This document shows positions 42,255-50,460 of a stretch of 54,022 nucleotides of DNA, in pieces (the stretch's first letter is position 1; each line of letters begins with the position of its first letter). Source of the stretch: an uncultured Clostridia bacterium (lineage in GTDB: Bacteria; Bacillota; Clostridia; TANB77; CAG-465). The translations under genes and the position numbers were made by a program. The stretch is from NCBI GenBank assembly GCA_944387385.1, contig CALXES010000010.1, positions 1 through 54,022 of the forward strand, given 5' to 3'. The notes under the pieces are model-generated. The model was not told the DNA's origin. It searched no databases and saw nothing but the letters and a program-made list of their open reading frames with translations.

Positions 42255-43484
42255 ATGAAACAGAAGATTTTTTTAATATATATAATACTTACTATTATTT
42301 TCAATAGTTATATTTTTGCTACTATTAATTTTGATGATATATATTCTCCAAATGTAGGAGTATATAATCTAGAGAATATGGAAATGATTTATGGCAAAAA
42401 TGAAAATGAAATAATTTCTTTTGCAAGTATTACTAAGGTAATGACAGCTATAGTAGCAATTGAAAATATAGAAAATATTAATGACACAGTTATTGTTGAT
42501 TATAGTAAAATAGATGGAAAAGTAGATATTGAATTAGTTACTGCGGGAATATATGACGGACAGAGTTTAACATATTATGATTTACTTGCAACTATGTTAG
42601 TTCCATCAGGAGCAGATAGTGCAGAATATCTAGCTAATATTATTTTTGATAGTGAAGAGATATTTATACAAAAAATGAATGATAAGGCAGAAGAAATTGG
42701 TATGAACAATACTAGTTTTAGTAATGTTACAGGGCTAGATGATGAAGAAAATTATTCGACTATAAATGATTTAGCTAAGATGATGAAATATGCACTAGAT
42801 AATGAATATTTAAAAGAGATAATGAGTTTAAGATCTTATACAACAACGGACAATAGTATAACAGTAAGTAGTAGTATTAGTAATGCAACAACTAGATATG
42901 GGATAAATATAGAATATATTATTGGAGGAAAGACAGGAACAACGGGAGATGCAGGTCTTTGTCTTGCTAGTTTTTCTGAAGATGACGGAGTAGAATTGCT
43001 GGCAATTGTGACTGGTACTTCCATGTATTCTAATACTATGTATAGTGTAATAGATTCTGAAAATATATATGAAAAGGTAATTAATAGCTATTCAAATCAA
43101 AATATAGTATCAGTTGGGGAAGAATTATATCAAGTTCCATGTATTTGCACAAAGCAGGAGAGTATTAAAATTTTATCAAAAGAAGATATAGCTATATATA
43201 CTGACGTTATAGATAAAGATGCTATAAAAATAGAGTATGATGGAATGGACACACTTGATTATACAGTAAAGCAAGGAGAAAATATAGGAAAGGTAAAAGT
43301 ATATTATAAAGATAAGCTAATAAGAGAGTTAGATATAATATTAGATGAAAAATTAGAATTTAGTTTAATAAAATGGATAGATATAAATATTGAAAATATA
43401 ATAATATTTATTGGAATGATAGTTATATTTATATCAACTATCACATTAATTTATAAAAAGAAAAATATAAAAAATAGGAGCTAA
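42255..43484 (+). CDS. D-alanyl-D-alanine carboxypeptidase (PBP, S11 family)
   Basis: The protein trims the last D-Ala from peptidoglycan stems. After a signal peptide (1-22), the active-site SxxK is 'ASITKVM' near residue 57 and KTG is in 'GGKTGTTGDAG' near 225. The second motif, normally SxN, reads 'VPSGADSAEYLA' near 115, with Ala for Asn. A C-terminal domain and a membrane anchor at about 377-398 with a basic tail follow. No clear ribosome site precedes the ATG; a TAAAAT lies six bases upstream. Confidence 0.9.
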   Translation: MKQKIFLIYIILTIIFNSYIFATINFDDIYSPNVGVYNLENMEMIYGKNENEIISFASITKVMTAIVAIENIENINDTVIVDYSKIDGKVDIELVTAGIYDGQSLTYYDLLATMLVPSGADSAEYLANIIFDSEEIFIQKMNDKAEEIGMNNTSFSNVTGLDDEENYSTINDLAKMMKYALDNEYLKEIMSLRSYTTTDNSITVSSSISNATTRYGINIEYIIGGKTGTTGDAGLCLASFSEDDGVELLAIVTGTSMYSNTMYSVIDSENIYEKVINSYSNQNIVSVGEELYQVPCICTKQESIKILSKEDIAIYTDVIDKDAIKIEYDGMDTLDYTVKQGENIGKVKVYYKDKLIRELDIILDEKLEFSLIKWIDINIENIIIFIGMIVIFISTITLIYKKKNIKNRS

Positions 43485-43502
43485 GCTCCTATTTGATTTT
43501 TA
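43472..43502. terminator. shared terminator of the carboxypeptidase and thioesterase genes
   Basis: AAATAGGAGC/GCTCCTATTT with a TAA loop; both convergent genes stop within it (43484 and 43489). Confidence 0.85.
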
Positions 43503-44193
43503 TTATACCATTTAGTATATTTTTTTCTTTATTATACAAGTATACAGTATCATTTTGATAACAACAAGTTACCGTATCTTTGTAAGCTATTTCTTTTTTA
43601 TATACTACAGCAATTTCTGTGGCATTTAGTAGCAAACTTTCTGGTAACATTTCGTTTGCAATGTCTAAGTATGCTATATTATTTACATGATGATTTACAT
43701 CTAAGTCTCTTTTCATTGTTTTATATGACAAATCTTCTGTTAAATTATCTGGTAATTTAAACTTGTCTTTAAATTCATCTTCGAATACTCTATCTTCAAC
43801 TTGACCGTATGTTTGTATTATTTTATCTGGTATTTTTAAAATAGAATGTGTATTTGCATCAACAAAAACCCATTTTGAATCTGCAAATGCAATTAGTTCA
43901 TCTTCTAAATACACTTCAAAACTTCTTATTGAATAAATCTTTTTAGTAAAATTTGCCCATGTTTTTATAGTTAATTCATCATTATACTTAGCTCTTTTTA
44001 GTATTTTAATTCTCCAATATAGTAAAACCCATGTGGTTTTATTTTTTTCAATATCAGCTATACCATGACCGACATCAGTACTTGCTCTATTTGCAGCCTC
44101 TTGTAGTATTCTTAAAAAACTTCTATTATTCATTTCAAAGTCTTTACCAATATCTTCTACAATTACTCTTTCTTTTGTAATATAAACTCCCAT
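43489..44193 (-). CDS. acyl-[acyl-carrier-protein] thioesterase
   Basis: The 234-residue protein belongs to the FatA-like double-hotdog thioesterases, which release free fatty acids from acyl-ACP. 'NRSFLRILQEAANRASTDVG' near residue 20 and 'TTWVLLYWRIKILKRAKYND' near 50 fit the first hotdog; 'DLDVNHHVNNIAYLDIANE' near 160 holds the Asn-His pair of the second. The likely start is MGVYIT at 44193; two in-frame ATGs 6-21 bases upstream are possible. The terminator of tRNA-Glu lies directly before it. Confidence 0.88.
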   Translation of the reverse strand: MGVYITKERVIVEDIGKDFEMNNRSFLRILQEAANRASTDVGHGIADIEKNKTTWVLLYWRIKILKRAKYNDELTIKTWANFTKKIYSIRSFEVYLEDELIAFADSKWVFVDANTHSILKIPDKIIQTYGQVEDRVFEDEFKDKFKLPDNLTEDLSYKTMKRDLDVNHHVNNIAYLDIANEMLPESLLLNATEIAVVYKKEIAYKDTVTCCYQNDTVYLYNKEKNILNGIIKIK

Positions 44194-44215
44194 ATACATT
44201 ACCTGCACTTTCATA

Positions 44216-44248
44216 AAAATAAAAAGTGCTGAGAACTCAACACTTTGT
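44216..44248 (-). terminator. terminator of tRNA-Glu, just before the thioesterase start
   Basis: On the minus strand AAAGTG.TGAG/CTCA.CACTTT is followed by TTATTTTT, which runs directly into the first possible thioesterase ATG. Confidence 0.82.
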
Positions 44249-44262
44249 AGAGAAGTTAGAAA

Positions 44263-44337
44263 TGGTGACCCCTACGGGAATCGAACCCATGATTCGACCT
44301 TGAGAGGGTCGCGTCTTAACCGCTTGACCAAGGGGCC
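44263..44337 (-). tRNA. tRNA-Glu (anticodon CTC)
   Basis: The 75-base gene has acceptor GGCCCCT/AGGGGTC, T-loop TTCGATT and encoded CCA. The anticodon stem CGACC/GGTCG encloses CTCTCAA, so the anticodon is CTC, reading GAG. In so AT-rich a genome this is a minor isoacceptor; the TTC species must be elsewhere. Confidence 0.95.
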
Positions 44338-44349
44338 ACTATAGTTGAT

Positions 44350-44378
44350 ATTATACCATAAATATTTTTAAGAGTAAA
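44350..44378 (-). promoter_or_regulatory. promoter of tRNA-Glu
   Basis: The minus strand reads TTTACT, 17 bases, TATAAT. Confidence 0.82.
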
Positions 44379-44403
44379 GTTTTTATATAAAAAAATGTAA
44401 AAA

Positions 44404-44427
44404 AATAACCTAAAATTTTAGGTTATT
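44404..44427 (-). terminator. terminator of tyrS-hemolysin III
   Basis: The 12-bp palindrome AATAACCTAAAA/TTTTAGGTTATT is followed by T on the minus strand, next to the stop at 44426. Confidence 0.8.
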
Positions 44428-45094
44428 AAATTACATATAGTATTACAGAGAAAAATTGCAGAATTGATCCTAGTAATACAAATAAATGCCAAATTGAATG
44501 TGAGTACTTAAATTTTTTTTGTAAAACATAAAATATTATTCCCAATGTATAGGCAATACCTCCAAATGCTAATAAATATAATCCAGGCATTGCATTATTT
44601 ATTTTAAAAAATTCTATAATCTCTGGTAAAGCAATAATTACAACCCAGCCCATTATAACATAAGATACAATGTTTAATATTTTAAATTTATTTTTAAATA
44701 TTGCATAAGTAATTGTCCCTATTATTGCTATTGCCCATACAATACCAAACACGGTCCAAGCTTTAGCCGGATTTATACTTCTTAGTGCAACAAGTGTAAA
44801 GGGTGTATAAGTTCCAGCAATTAACCAGTAAATTGATACATGATCAAAGATTTTAAATATCTTTTTTGCCTTTTCATTTGAAATAGCATGGTAAAGCGTA
44901 GACATAGTGTAAAGAATAATTAGTGATGAACCAAATATTGCTGATGTTACTACACCAATAGCATTTTTGTGAGAAGCTGCCACTATCACCATTAGTACAA
45001 GAGCTGCAATAGATAATAAAGAACCAATTCCATGTGTTATGGAATTGGAAATTTCCTCACCTAGAGTATAAATTTTTTTATTTGAATTAAGCAT
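44426..45094 (-). CDS. hemolysin III/YqfA family (PAQR-like) membrane protein
   Basis: The 222-residue protein has seven membrane helices. The family's histidine motifs are visible: 'NSITHGIGSLLSIAAL' at the start, 'STLYHAISNEKAKKIFKIFD' near 67 with HVSIYWLIAGTYTPF after it, and 'SHSIWHLFVLLGS' near 198. Members are related to PAQR receptors and may be metal-dependent membrane hydrolases; hemolysis is not their proven role. The ATG overlaps the tyrS stop by eight bases, so it is translationally coupled to tyrS. Confidence 0.9.
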   Translation of the reverse strand: MLNSNKKIYTLGEEISNSITHGIGSLLSIAALVLMVIVAASHKNAIGVVTSAIFGSSLIILYTMSTLYHAISNEKAKKIFKIFDHVSIYWLIAGTYTPFTLVALRSINPAKAWTVFGIVWAIAIIGTITYAIFKNKFKILNIVSYVIMGWVVIIALPEIIEFFKINNAMPGLYLLAFGGIAYTLGIIFYVLQKKFKYSHSIWHLFVLLGSILQFFSVILYVI

Positions 45095-46331
45095 TTACAA
45101 ATTCTCCTAGAAAATATTTCTTTTTACCTTTACGTATTACTACGTATTTGTTATCTAAAGCAATTTGTCTTGTAACCATTGCTTCTAGGTCTGTAACTTT
45201 ATTACCATTAAGAGTTATGCTTCCTGCATTTAAAAATTCTCTTGCTTCTCTTTTACTAGAACATATTTTATTATTAGCTAAAAAGTCTACAATATTTTGT
45301 TCGTCTTCAATATCTATATGATCTACTTTTGCAAAAATTTTTCCAATCTGATTAGAAGGAATTTTCTTTATATCACCACTAAATAGAGCTCTACTAATTT
45401 CAACAGCTTTGTTGTATTCATCTTCACCATGAATGTCTCTTATTACTTCATGAGCTAATGCTTCTTGAGCAATTCTTTTTTCTGGTGTCTCATTGTGTTT
45501 TTTCATTATATCTTCAATTTCTGACTTAGATAGAAAAGTAAATCTTTTTAAATAAGCTTCCATCATTGAATCTTCTAAGTTTATTAAATATTGATATAAT
45601 TCATATGCTGATGTTTTATTTATATCAAGCCACACAGCATTTCCTTCAGATTTACCCATTTTTTTACCTTGTGAATCAGTCGCAAGAGGTATTGAAAATG
45701 CGTAAACTTCTTCACCAGTTAATTTACGTATTATTTCAATACCAGTAGTTAAGTTACCCCATTGATCAGATCCACCAATTTGTAGAGTAACACCATAGTT
45801 ATCATGTAGATGTTTAAAATCTACGCCTTGAATTAACATGTATGAAAATTCGGCATAAGATATTCCTATATCTAGTTGTCTTTTAACTAGGTCTTTATTA
45901 ATCATATAATTTACATTAATATATTTTCCATAATCTCTTAGAAAATCTATATAGTTAACATTCTTAAACCAATCATAGTTATTTACACATTTTATTCCAA
46001 ATAGTCTTTCAACTTGAGCTTTTAACTTAGTAAAATTATCTTCGATTACTTTAGCGTCAGCTTTTTCTCTTTCTCCAGTTCCTCTAGGGTCTCCAACAAG
46101 TCCAGTAGCTCCTCCAACAAGAAGTATAGGATTGTGACCAGCCTTTTGAAGTCTTTTGGCAACAAGGAATGTAGAATAGTGACCAATATGTAGACTATCT
46201 GCTGTTGGATCTGTGCCTAAATAGAATGTAAGCTTCTCATTATTAAGTTTGTCAATTAAGTCTTCGCTACTTAAGTCTTTGATTAGACCTCTCCATTTAA
46301 GGTCTTCATAAACAGTCATTTCTTTTTCCAT
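45087..46331 (-). CDS. tyrS: tyrosyl-tRNA synthetase
   Basis: TyrS charges tRNA-Tyr. The HIGH motif is in 'DPTADSLHIGHYSTFL' near residue 40, KMSKS-type 'KKMGKSEGNAV' near 227, and an S4 RNA-binding domain ends the protein ('SKREAREFLNAGSITLNG'). The start is MEKEMTVYE at 46331, with AAAGGTGGG upstream; the open frame before it is AT-rich non-coding sequence. 414 residues is typical. Unlike many clostridial tyrS genes, I see no T-box in the upstream region. Confidence 0.95.
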   Translation of the reverse strand: MEKEMTVYEDLKWRGLIKDLSSEDLIDKLNNEKLTFYLGTDPTADSLHIGHYSTFLVAKRLQKAGHNPILLVGGATGLVGDPRGTGEREKADAKVIEDNFTKLKAQVERLFGIKCVNNYDWFKNVNYIDFLRDYGKYINVNYMINKDLVKRQLDIGISYAEFSYMLIQGVDFKHLHDNYGVTLQIGGSDQWGNLTTGIEIIRKLTGEEVYAFSIPLATDSQGKKMGKSEGNAVWLDINKTSAYELYQYLINLEDSMMEAYLKRFTFLSKSEIEDIMKKHNETPEKRIAQEALAHEVIRDIHGEDEYNKAVEISRALFSGDIKKIPSNQIGKIFAKVDHIDIEDEQNIVDFLANNKICSSKREAREFLNAGSITLNGNKVTDLEAMVTRQIALDNKYVVIRKGKKKYFLGEFVNA

Positions 46332-46526
46332 ATTTATCCCACCTTTATTATTAAATACGATAACTAGTATATCATATTTGAATTTAAATTTAAAGTGGTT
46401 TTTAAATTTTGCCGTGTATTTATGTTCTTTAATTTGTCTAAAAAAAGTATTTTTATTGCAAAAAAAGTATAAATATAGTAAGATATTAGTATAATTTATT
46501 AGGTGTAGCACAAAAGAGGAGATAAC

Positions 46527-47084
46527 ATGACTAATACTAAAGAAACAAAAAGAAAATCAATTTTAAAAAATTTTTATCCTGATTATATATTTGAAAAAGT
46601 TGAAGATATTCCATATGATTTGATTTCTAGAGAAGGAATAAGACTTATACTTATGGATATGGATAACACATTAATAGATTTTAAAGGTAAGTCGTCTAAA
46701 AATTTAAAAAAATGGATTAAAATGTTAAAGTCTAAAGATGTAAAATTATATATTATTAGTAATTCATTTTCAGAAGAAAAAGTTAAGAGAGTTTCAAAAG
46801 AACTTGGAGTTAAGTATTTTTTTAAAGCAAAAAAACCATTATCTAGAGGTTTTAAAATGGTTTGTGACTTTTTTCCAGATATAAGCAAAAAAGAAATAAT
46901 GATGGTTGGAGATCAACTCTTTACAGATATTTATGGTGGAAATAAATTTAATATAAAAACAGTTCTTGTAAAGAGGATAAACAAAAGAGAAAATTTTGTT
47001 AGTAAATTTAAAAGACCTGCTGAAAAAGTAATTTTAAATCATTATTATAATAAGGAAGAAAATTCAGAAAAATGCAGAGTATAA
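46527..47084 (+). CDS. YqeG-family HAD phosphatase
   Basis: The 185-residue protein has HAD motif I 'LILMDMDNTLIDF' near residue 37, motif II 'LYIISNSFS' near 72, a lysine in 'KAKKPLSRGFKMV' near 103, and motif III 'MMVGDQLFTDIYGGN' near 125. This is the YqeG (HAD IIIA) group. In Bacillus yqeG belongs to a cluster with yqeH and aroE, absent here. GAGGAG precedes the ATG. It overlaps the prepilin peptidase gene by 13 bases. Confidence 0.88.
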   Translation: MTNTKETKRKSILKNFYPDYIFEKVEDIPYDLISREGIRLILMDMDNTLIDFKGKSSKNLKKWIKMLKSKDVKLYIISNSFSEEKVKRVSKELGVKYFFKAKKPLSRGFKMVCDFFPDISKKEIMMVGDQLFTDIYGGNKFNIKTVLVKRINKRENFVSKFKRPAEKVILNHYYNKEENSEKCRV

Positions 47085-47788
47085 TTATTTTTTTCGTATT
47101 ATCAATATTATCTAGCTTAATAGTAACTAATTTTATTAACTTAACTATAAAAAAGAATGCTAAAGATTTTTCAATTAGAGAATATATACAAAATTTTAAA
47201 GTTAGAAATATTGATTTTAAATTAGTGATAATATTTTTTATATTATTTAAGATTATTATAAATGATGTTAGTTTGATATCAATTATAACTATTGTACCAT
47301 GTATTATATCATTAATTTTAGCTTTTATATTGGACATAAGATTTATGATTATTCCAGATACATCAAGTGTACTTATTATTATATCAGCATTTTTTAATAT
47401 AATAATAAATTATAACAAGACGCTATTAATAGATTCGATAGTAGGATTTTTAATAGGTGGAATAACATTATTTATTATTGATTATATTTTTAAGAAGATT
47501 ACTAAAAATGATGGATTCGGATATGGAGACATGAAGATTCTTGCTTCTATTGGACTTTATGTAGGATATAAAAGCATAATCGTTATAATGATTTTAAGTA
47601 TTGTTATTTCTGCTATATTCAGTGTTATATATTTAGTAAGCAAAAAAACAAGAGAATTAAAGAATGCATATATTCCATTTGGACCTTTTATTGTGGTTAG
47701 TACTTTTATTATTTTAGTTATACCAGCAACCCAGATAATTAATTTTTATTTTTATTTGATGGAAATGTTAGTAAATAGATTTATATGA
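47072..47788 (+). CDS. type IV prepilin peptidase-like protein (A24 family, short form)
   Basis: The 238-residue protein has about seven membrane helices. The two catalytic Asp regions are 'FILDIRFMIIPDTSS' near residue 88 and 'DGFGYGDMKILASIG' near 147 (GxGD type). The N-terminal methylase domain of full prepilin peptidases is lacking; that region is another pair of helices. The target could be pilin-like or Tad-type subunits, but none is encoded here. It overlaps yqeG-like by 13 bases. Confidence 0.85.
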   Translation: MQSIIIFFVLSILSSLIVTNFINLTIKKNAKDFSIREYIQNFKVRNIDFKLVIIFFILFKIIINDVSLISIITIVPCIISLILAFILDIRFMIIPDTSSVLIIISAFFNIIINYNKTLLIDSIVGFLIGGITLFIIDYIFKKITKNDGFGYGDMKILASIGLYVGYKSIIVIMILSIVISAIFSVIYLVSKKTRELKNAYIPFGPFIVVSTFIILVIPATQIINFYFYLMEMLVNRFI

Positions 47789-47826
47789 GCAGTAATTTAT
47801 AAAATATAGATAAATTACTGCTTTTT
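47788..47826 (+). terminator. terminator of the yqeG-like/prepilin peptidase pair
   Basis: AGCAGTAATTTAT/ATAAATTACTGCT pairs over 13 bases and is followed by TTTT. Confidence 0.9.
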
Positions 47827-47851
47827 ACTATTTTTAATAACATAATATATC

Positions 47852-47880
47852 TTTACATTTTTAGACAACTATTGTATAAT
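47852..47880 (+). promoter_or_regulatory. promoter of the U32 peptidase gene
   Basis: TTTACA, 17 bases, TATAAT. Confidence 0.82.
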
Positions 47881-47913
47881 TAGTATGTATTTATTTAAAT
47901 GAAAGGAAGAAAT

Positions 47914-49161
47914 ATGAAAAAAACAGAATTATTAGCTCCAGCTGGGAGTTTAGAAAAAGCTAAAATTGCGTTTATGTATGGAGCAGATGCAGTATATGCT
48001 GGCACATCAAAATTATCTTTAAGATCAAGAGCAGAGTTAAATGATGATTCTTTAGAGGAGACTATAAAATATGCACATAGTCTTAAAAAAAAGGTATATG
48101 TAGCTTTAAATATATATGCAAATGATAGTGATTATGAAGAAATAGAAAATCAAATAAAAATATTAAAAAAGGTAAAAGCAGATGCAATTATTGTAAGTGA
48201 TCCAGGTATAATAATGATGATAAAAGAACTTGCTCCTGAAATTGATATTCATATTAGTACTCAAGCAAATACTGTAAGTTTGCATTCTGCCGAATTTTGG
48301 AGAAAATTTGGAGCAAAAAGAGTAATACTTGCTCGTGAATTAAGTAAAGATAGAATTAAATATATTATGGAAAACAAACCAGAAGATTTAGAAGTTGAAA
48401 TGTTTATTCATGGAGCGATTTGCTATGCTTATTCTGGAAGATGTTATTTAAGTAAATATCTTGCAAATAGGTGTGCAAATCAGGGGGATTGTGCTCAACC
48501 ATGTAGATGGCAATATAAAATAACAGCTGAAGAAGTAAATAATCCAGGAAGTAAGATAAACATTGATTATGATGAAAAAGGTACTTATTTATTTTCTTCA
48601 AAGGATATGTGTTTAATACGTCAAATTCCAACTATTATTGATATGGGAGTAGATAGTTTAAAAATAGAGGGAAGATTAAAAACAGATTATTATTTAGCAA
48701 CTGTTGTTAGAGCATATAGAAATGCTATTGATGATTATGAAAAATTGAAAGCAGAAGGAAGAGAAAATGAATATAATGCAGATAAATACTTAAAAGAGCT
48801 AGAAAAAGTTAAGACTAGAGGTTTATCAGAATTTTACTTTACAGATGATCAAAATCAAGACATTCATGATTTTGATGGAAAAAGTGAAAATTTGGAGTAT
48901 GAATATGGAGCAAGAATAATTAGTAGAGAAGAAAATAATATTTATGTTGCTGAAATAAAAAATAAGCTATCAATAGGAGATAGACTTGAAATATTATTAC
49001 CAAATTCTATAGAAGAATGTGCATTCAATATAGAAGAATTATATGATATAAAAAATAATAAGCCAATAGATACAATAAATCCTGGAGTAAAGGGTCAGCA
49101 GGTAAAAATTAAGATACCGTATGATTTGGTATCAGGAACAATTATTAGAAGAAAGAGATAA
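47914..49161 (+). CDS. U32-family peptidase (TrhP/YrrO-like)
   Basis: The 415-residue protein starts 'KTELLAPAGSLEKAKIAF', the U32 signature, and has the cysteine set 'CYAYSGRCYLS' plus 'CANQGDCAQPCRW' near residues 168-198, which binds an Fe-S cluster in family members. U32 proteins of this type are linked to prephenate-dependent hydroxylation of tRNA uridine rather than proteolysis. The start is ATG at 47914, with GAAAGGAAG upstream. It is a single-gene unit here. Confidence 0.9.
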   Translation: MKKTELLAPAGSLEKAKIAFMYGADAVYAGTSKLSLRSRAELNDDSLEETIKYAHSLKKKVYVALNIYANDSDYEEIENQIKILKKVKADAIIVSDPGIIMMIKELAPEIDIHISTQANTVSLHSAEFWRKFGAKRVILARELSKDRIKYIMENKPEDLEVEMFIHGAICYAYSGRCYLSKYLANRCANQGDCAQPCRWQYKITAEEVNNPGSKINIDYDEKGTYLFSSKDMCLIRQIPTIIDMGVDSLKIEGRLKTDYYLATVVRAYRNAIDDYEKLKAEGRENEYNADKYLKELEKVKTRGLSEFYFTDDQNQDIHDFDGKSENLEYEYGARIISREENNIYVAEIKNKLSIGDRLEILLPNSIEECAFNIEELYDIKNNKPIDTINPGVKGQQVKIKIPYDLVSGTIIRRKR

Positions 49162-49194
49162 TAAAAAGCAAACTAAAAAGTTTGCTTTTTATTT
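49161..49194. terminator. bidirectional terminator between the U32 and CNNM-type genes
   Basis: AAAAAGCAAACT/AGTTTGCTTTTT pairs over 12 bases with flanking A and T runs; both genes end beside it. Confidence 0.88.
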
Positions 49195-50214
49195 GCTATA
49201 TTCATCATTTAAGTTTCCCACAATTTCTTCAACAGCATCGTCAAATGTTATTATTCCTACCATCCTATTATCTTCTTTTACTATTGCCATAGGACATTTT
49301 TCTTCTTGCATTTTTCTAAATACATCATCTATTTTATCATCAGCATTTACAAATAAAGGTTTATGCATTATTGAATTAAAATCTAATTTTGATTCTGTTG
49401 AATATTGAATTAATAGCTCCTTTACAAGGATAATACCTACTATATTATCCATTTTATCTTTATATACAGGAATTCTAGAATATCTACAATTTTTAATAAT
49501 ATTAAGTAGAGCTTTTTGACTTGTGTAAGTATCAACAGCTACTACTTTTTCTCTTATTGTCATTACTTTTCTTGCAGTAGTATCATCAAACTTAAATACT
49601 CTCAAAAGTAATTCTTCTTCATTTAGGTCAATAATTCCTTCCTTTCTACCTTTGGAAATAATAGCAATTATTTCATTTTCAGTAAGTTTATCTTCACTAT
49701 CAGGTCTTATTCGTAAAATTTTGCAAACTAAATTTGTTGAAGCACTTAATAGTCTAACTATAGGATAAAATAATACTTTTAATATAGATATTATATTTAT
49801 AGTTGAATATGCTGTTTTTTTAGGATTGGAAAGTGCAATCTTTTTTGGAACCAACTCACCAAGTACTAGAGTAAAGTATGATAGTATAAGTGTAACTAAA
49901 ACTATTATTAAAGGCTCTAGTATATCAACAGATATAGTAACAAATGGAGCAATAGTTTCCACAATATATTCTGCAAAAGTTTCAGCTGCAAATGCACTTG
50001 AAAGGAAACCAACCACAGTTATACAAATCTGTATAACTGCTAGGACATCTCCAGAGTTTTCCATCATTTTATGTATTTTAATTGCTTTTTTATTTTTCTT
50101 TTGTATGTCTTCTAATAAATCTGATTTGTTTAGTGATACAAGTGCCATTTCAGAAGCAGAAAAAAGTCCATTAATTAAAATTAATATAAAAAGTAATAAA
50201 ATTTTAAAAATCAT
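49189..50214 (-). CDS. CNNM/CorB-type (MpfA-like) membrane protein with CBS pair
   Basis: The 341-residue protein has a DUF21 membrane domain at 1-150, with 'NGLFSASEMALVSLNKS' near 15 and 'LVLGELVPKKIALSNP' near 115. Two CBS domains follow at about 205-335 ('TIREKVVAVDTYTSQKALL', ending GIITFDDAVEEIVG). The C-terminal CorC/HlyC domain of longer members is missing. The family is tied to Mg2+ export and tolerance (MpfA in staphylococci and Bacillus). It is close to the OapA-like gene, whose family also affects Mg2+ tolerance. Confidence 0.9.
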   Translation of the reverse strand: MIFKILLLFILILINGLFSASEMALVSLNKSDLLEDIQKKNKKAIKIHKMMENSGDVLAVIQICITVVGFLSSAFAAETFAEYIVETIAPFVTISVDILEPLIIVLVTLILSYFTLVLGELVPKKIALSNPKKTAYSTINIISILKVLFYPIVRLLSASTNLVCKILRIRPDSEDKLTENEIIAIISKGRKEGIIDLNEEELLLRVFKFDDTTARKVMTIREKVVAVDTYTSQKALLNIIKNCRYSRIPVYKDKMDNIVGIILVKELLIQYSTESKLDFNSIMHKPLFVNADDKIDDVFRKMQEEKCPMAIVKEDNRMVGIITFDDAVEEIVGNLNDEYSK

Positions 50215-50344
50215 ATTTTCAACATCCTTTTTTTTAGAATATCACAAATAATAAAAAAGTACAATTAGCACTTACAAAAAATAAACTATTATAGCATATT
50301 ATTTAATAATTTTTAAATATATTTTTGAAAAAAATGCAAATTCC

Positions 50345-50373
50345 TTGCTTTTTACTGTTTTATGTAGTATAAT
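50345..50373 (+). promoter_or_regulatory. plus-strand promoter without a gene
   Basis: TTGCTT, 17 bases, TATAAT. It fires towards the terminator at 50424-50460 and no ORF lies between. Confidence 0.72.
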
Positions 50374-50379
50374 ACTAGT

Positions 50380-50458
50380 AGTTGAAAGAACGACATAAAT
50401 TTTTTTATAAACAACCTCTACGAAAAAGGATGTACTGTATAGTACATCCTTTTTGTTA
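50380..50458 (+). ncRNA. candidate small RNA of about 80 nt
   Basis: Between the promoter and a strong bidirectional terminator there are about 45 bases without an ORF. They contain GTTG/CAAC ends around an AT-rich loop. The RNA would run towards the convergent M23 gene and end inside its 3' end. No homologue recognised. Confidence 0.42.
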
Positions 50459-50460
50459 GT
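50424..50460. terminator. bidirectional terminator at the M23 gene end
   Basis: AAAAAGGATGTACT/AGTACATCCTTTTT pairs over 14 bases with a four-base loop. Confidence 0.92.

Noticed and set aside
46332-46511. N-terminal extension of tyrS
   Set aside because: The open frame is AT-rich, has no ribosome site, and the family's normal start follows AAAGGTGGG at 46331.
46332-46526. T-box before tyrS
   Set aside because: No GGTGGTACC-type sequence or terminator is seen in the gap.
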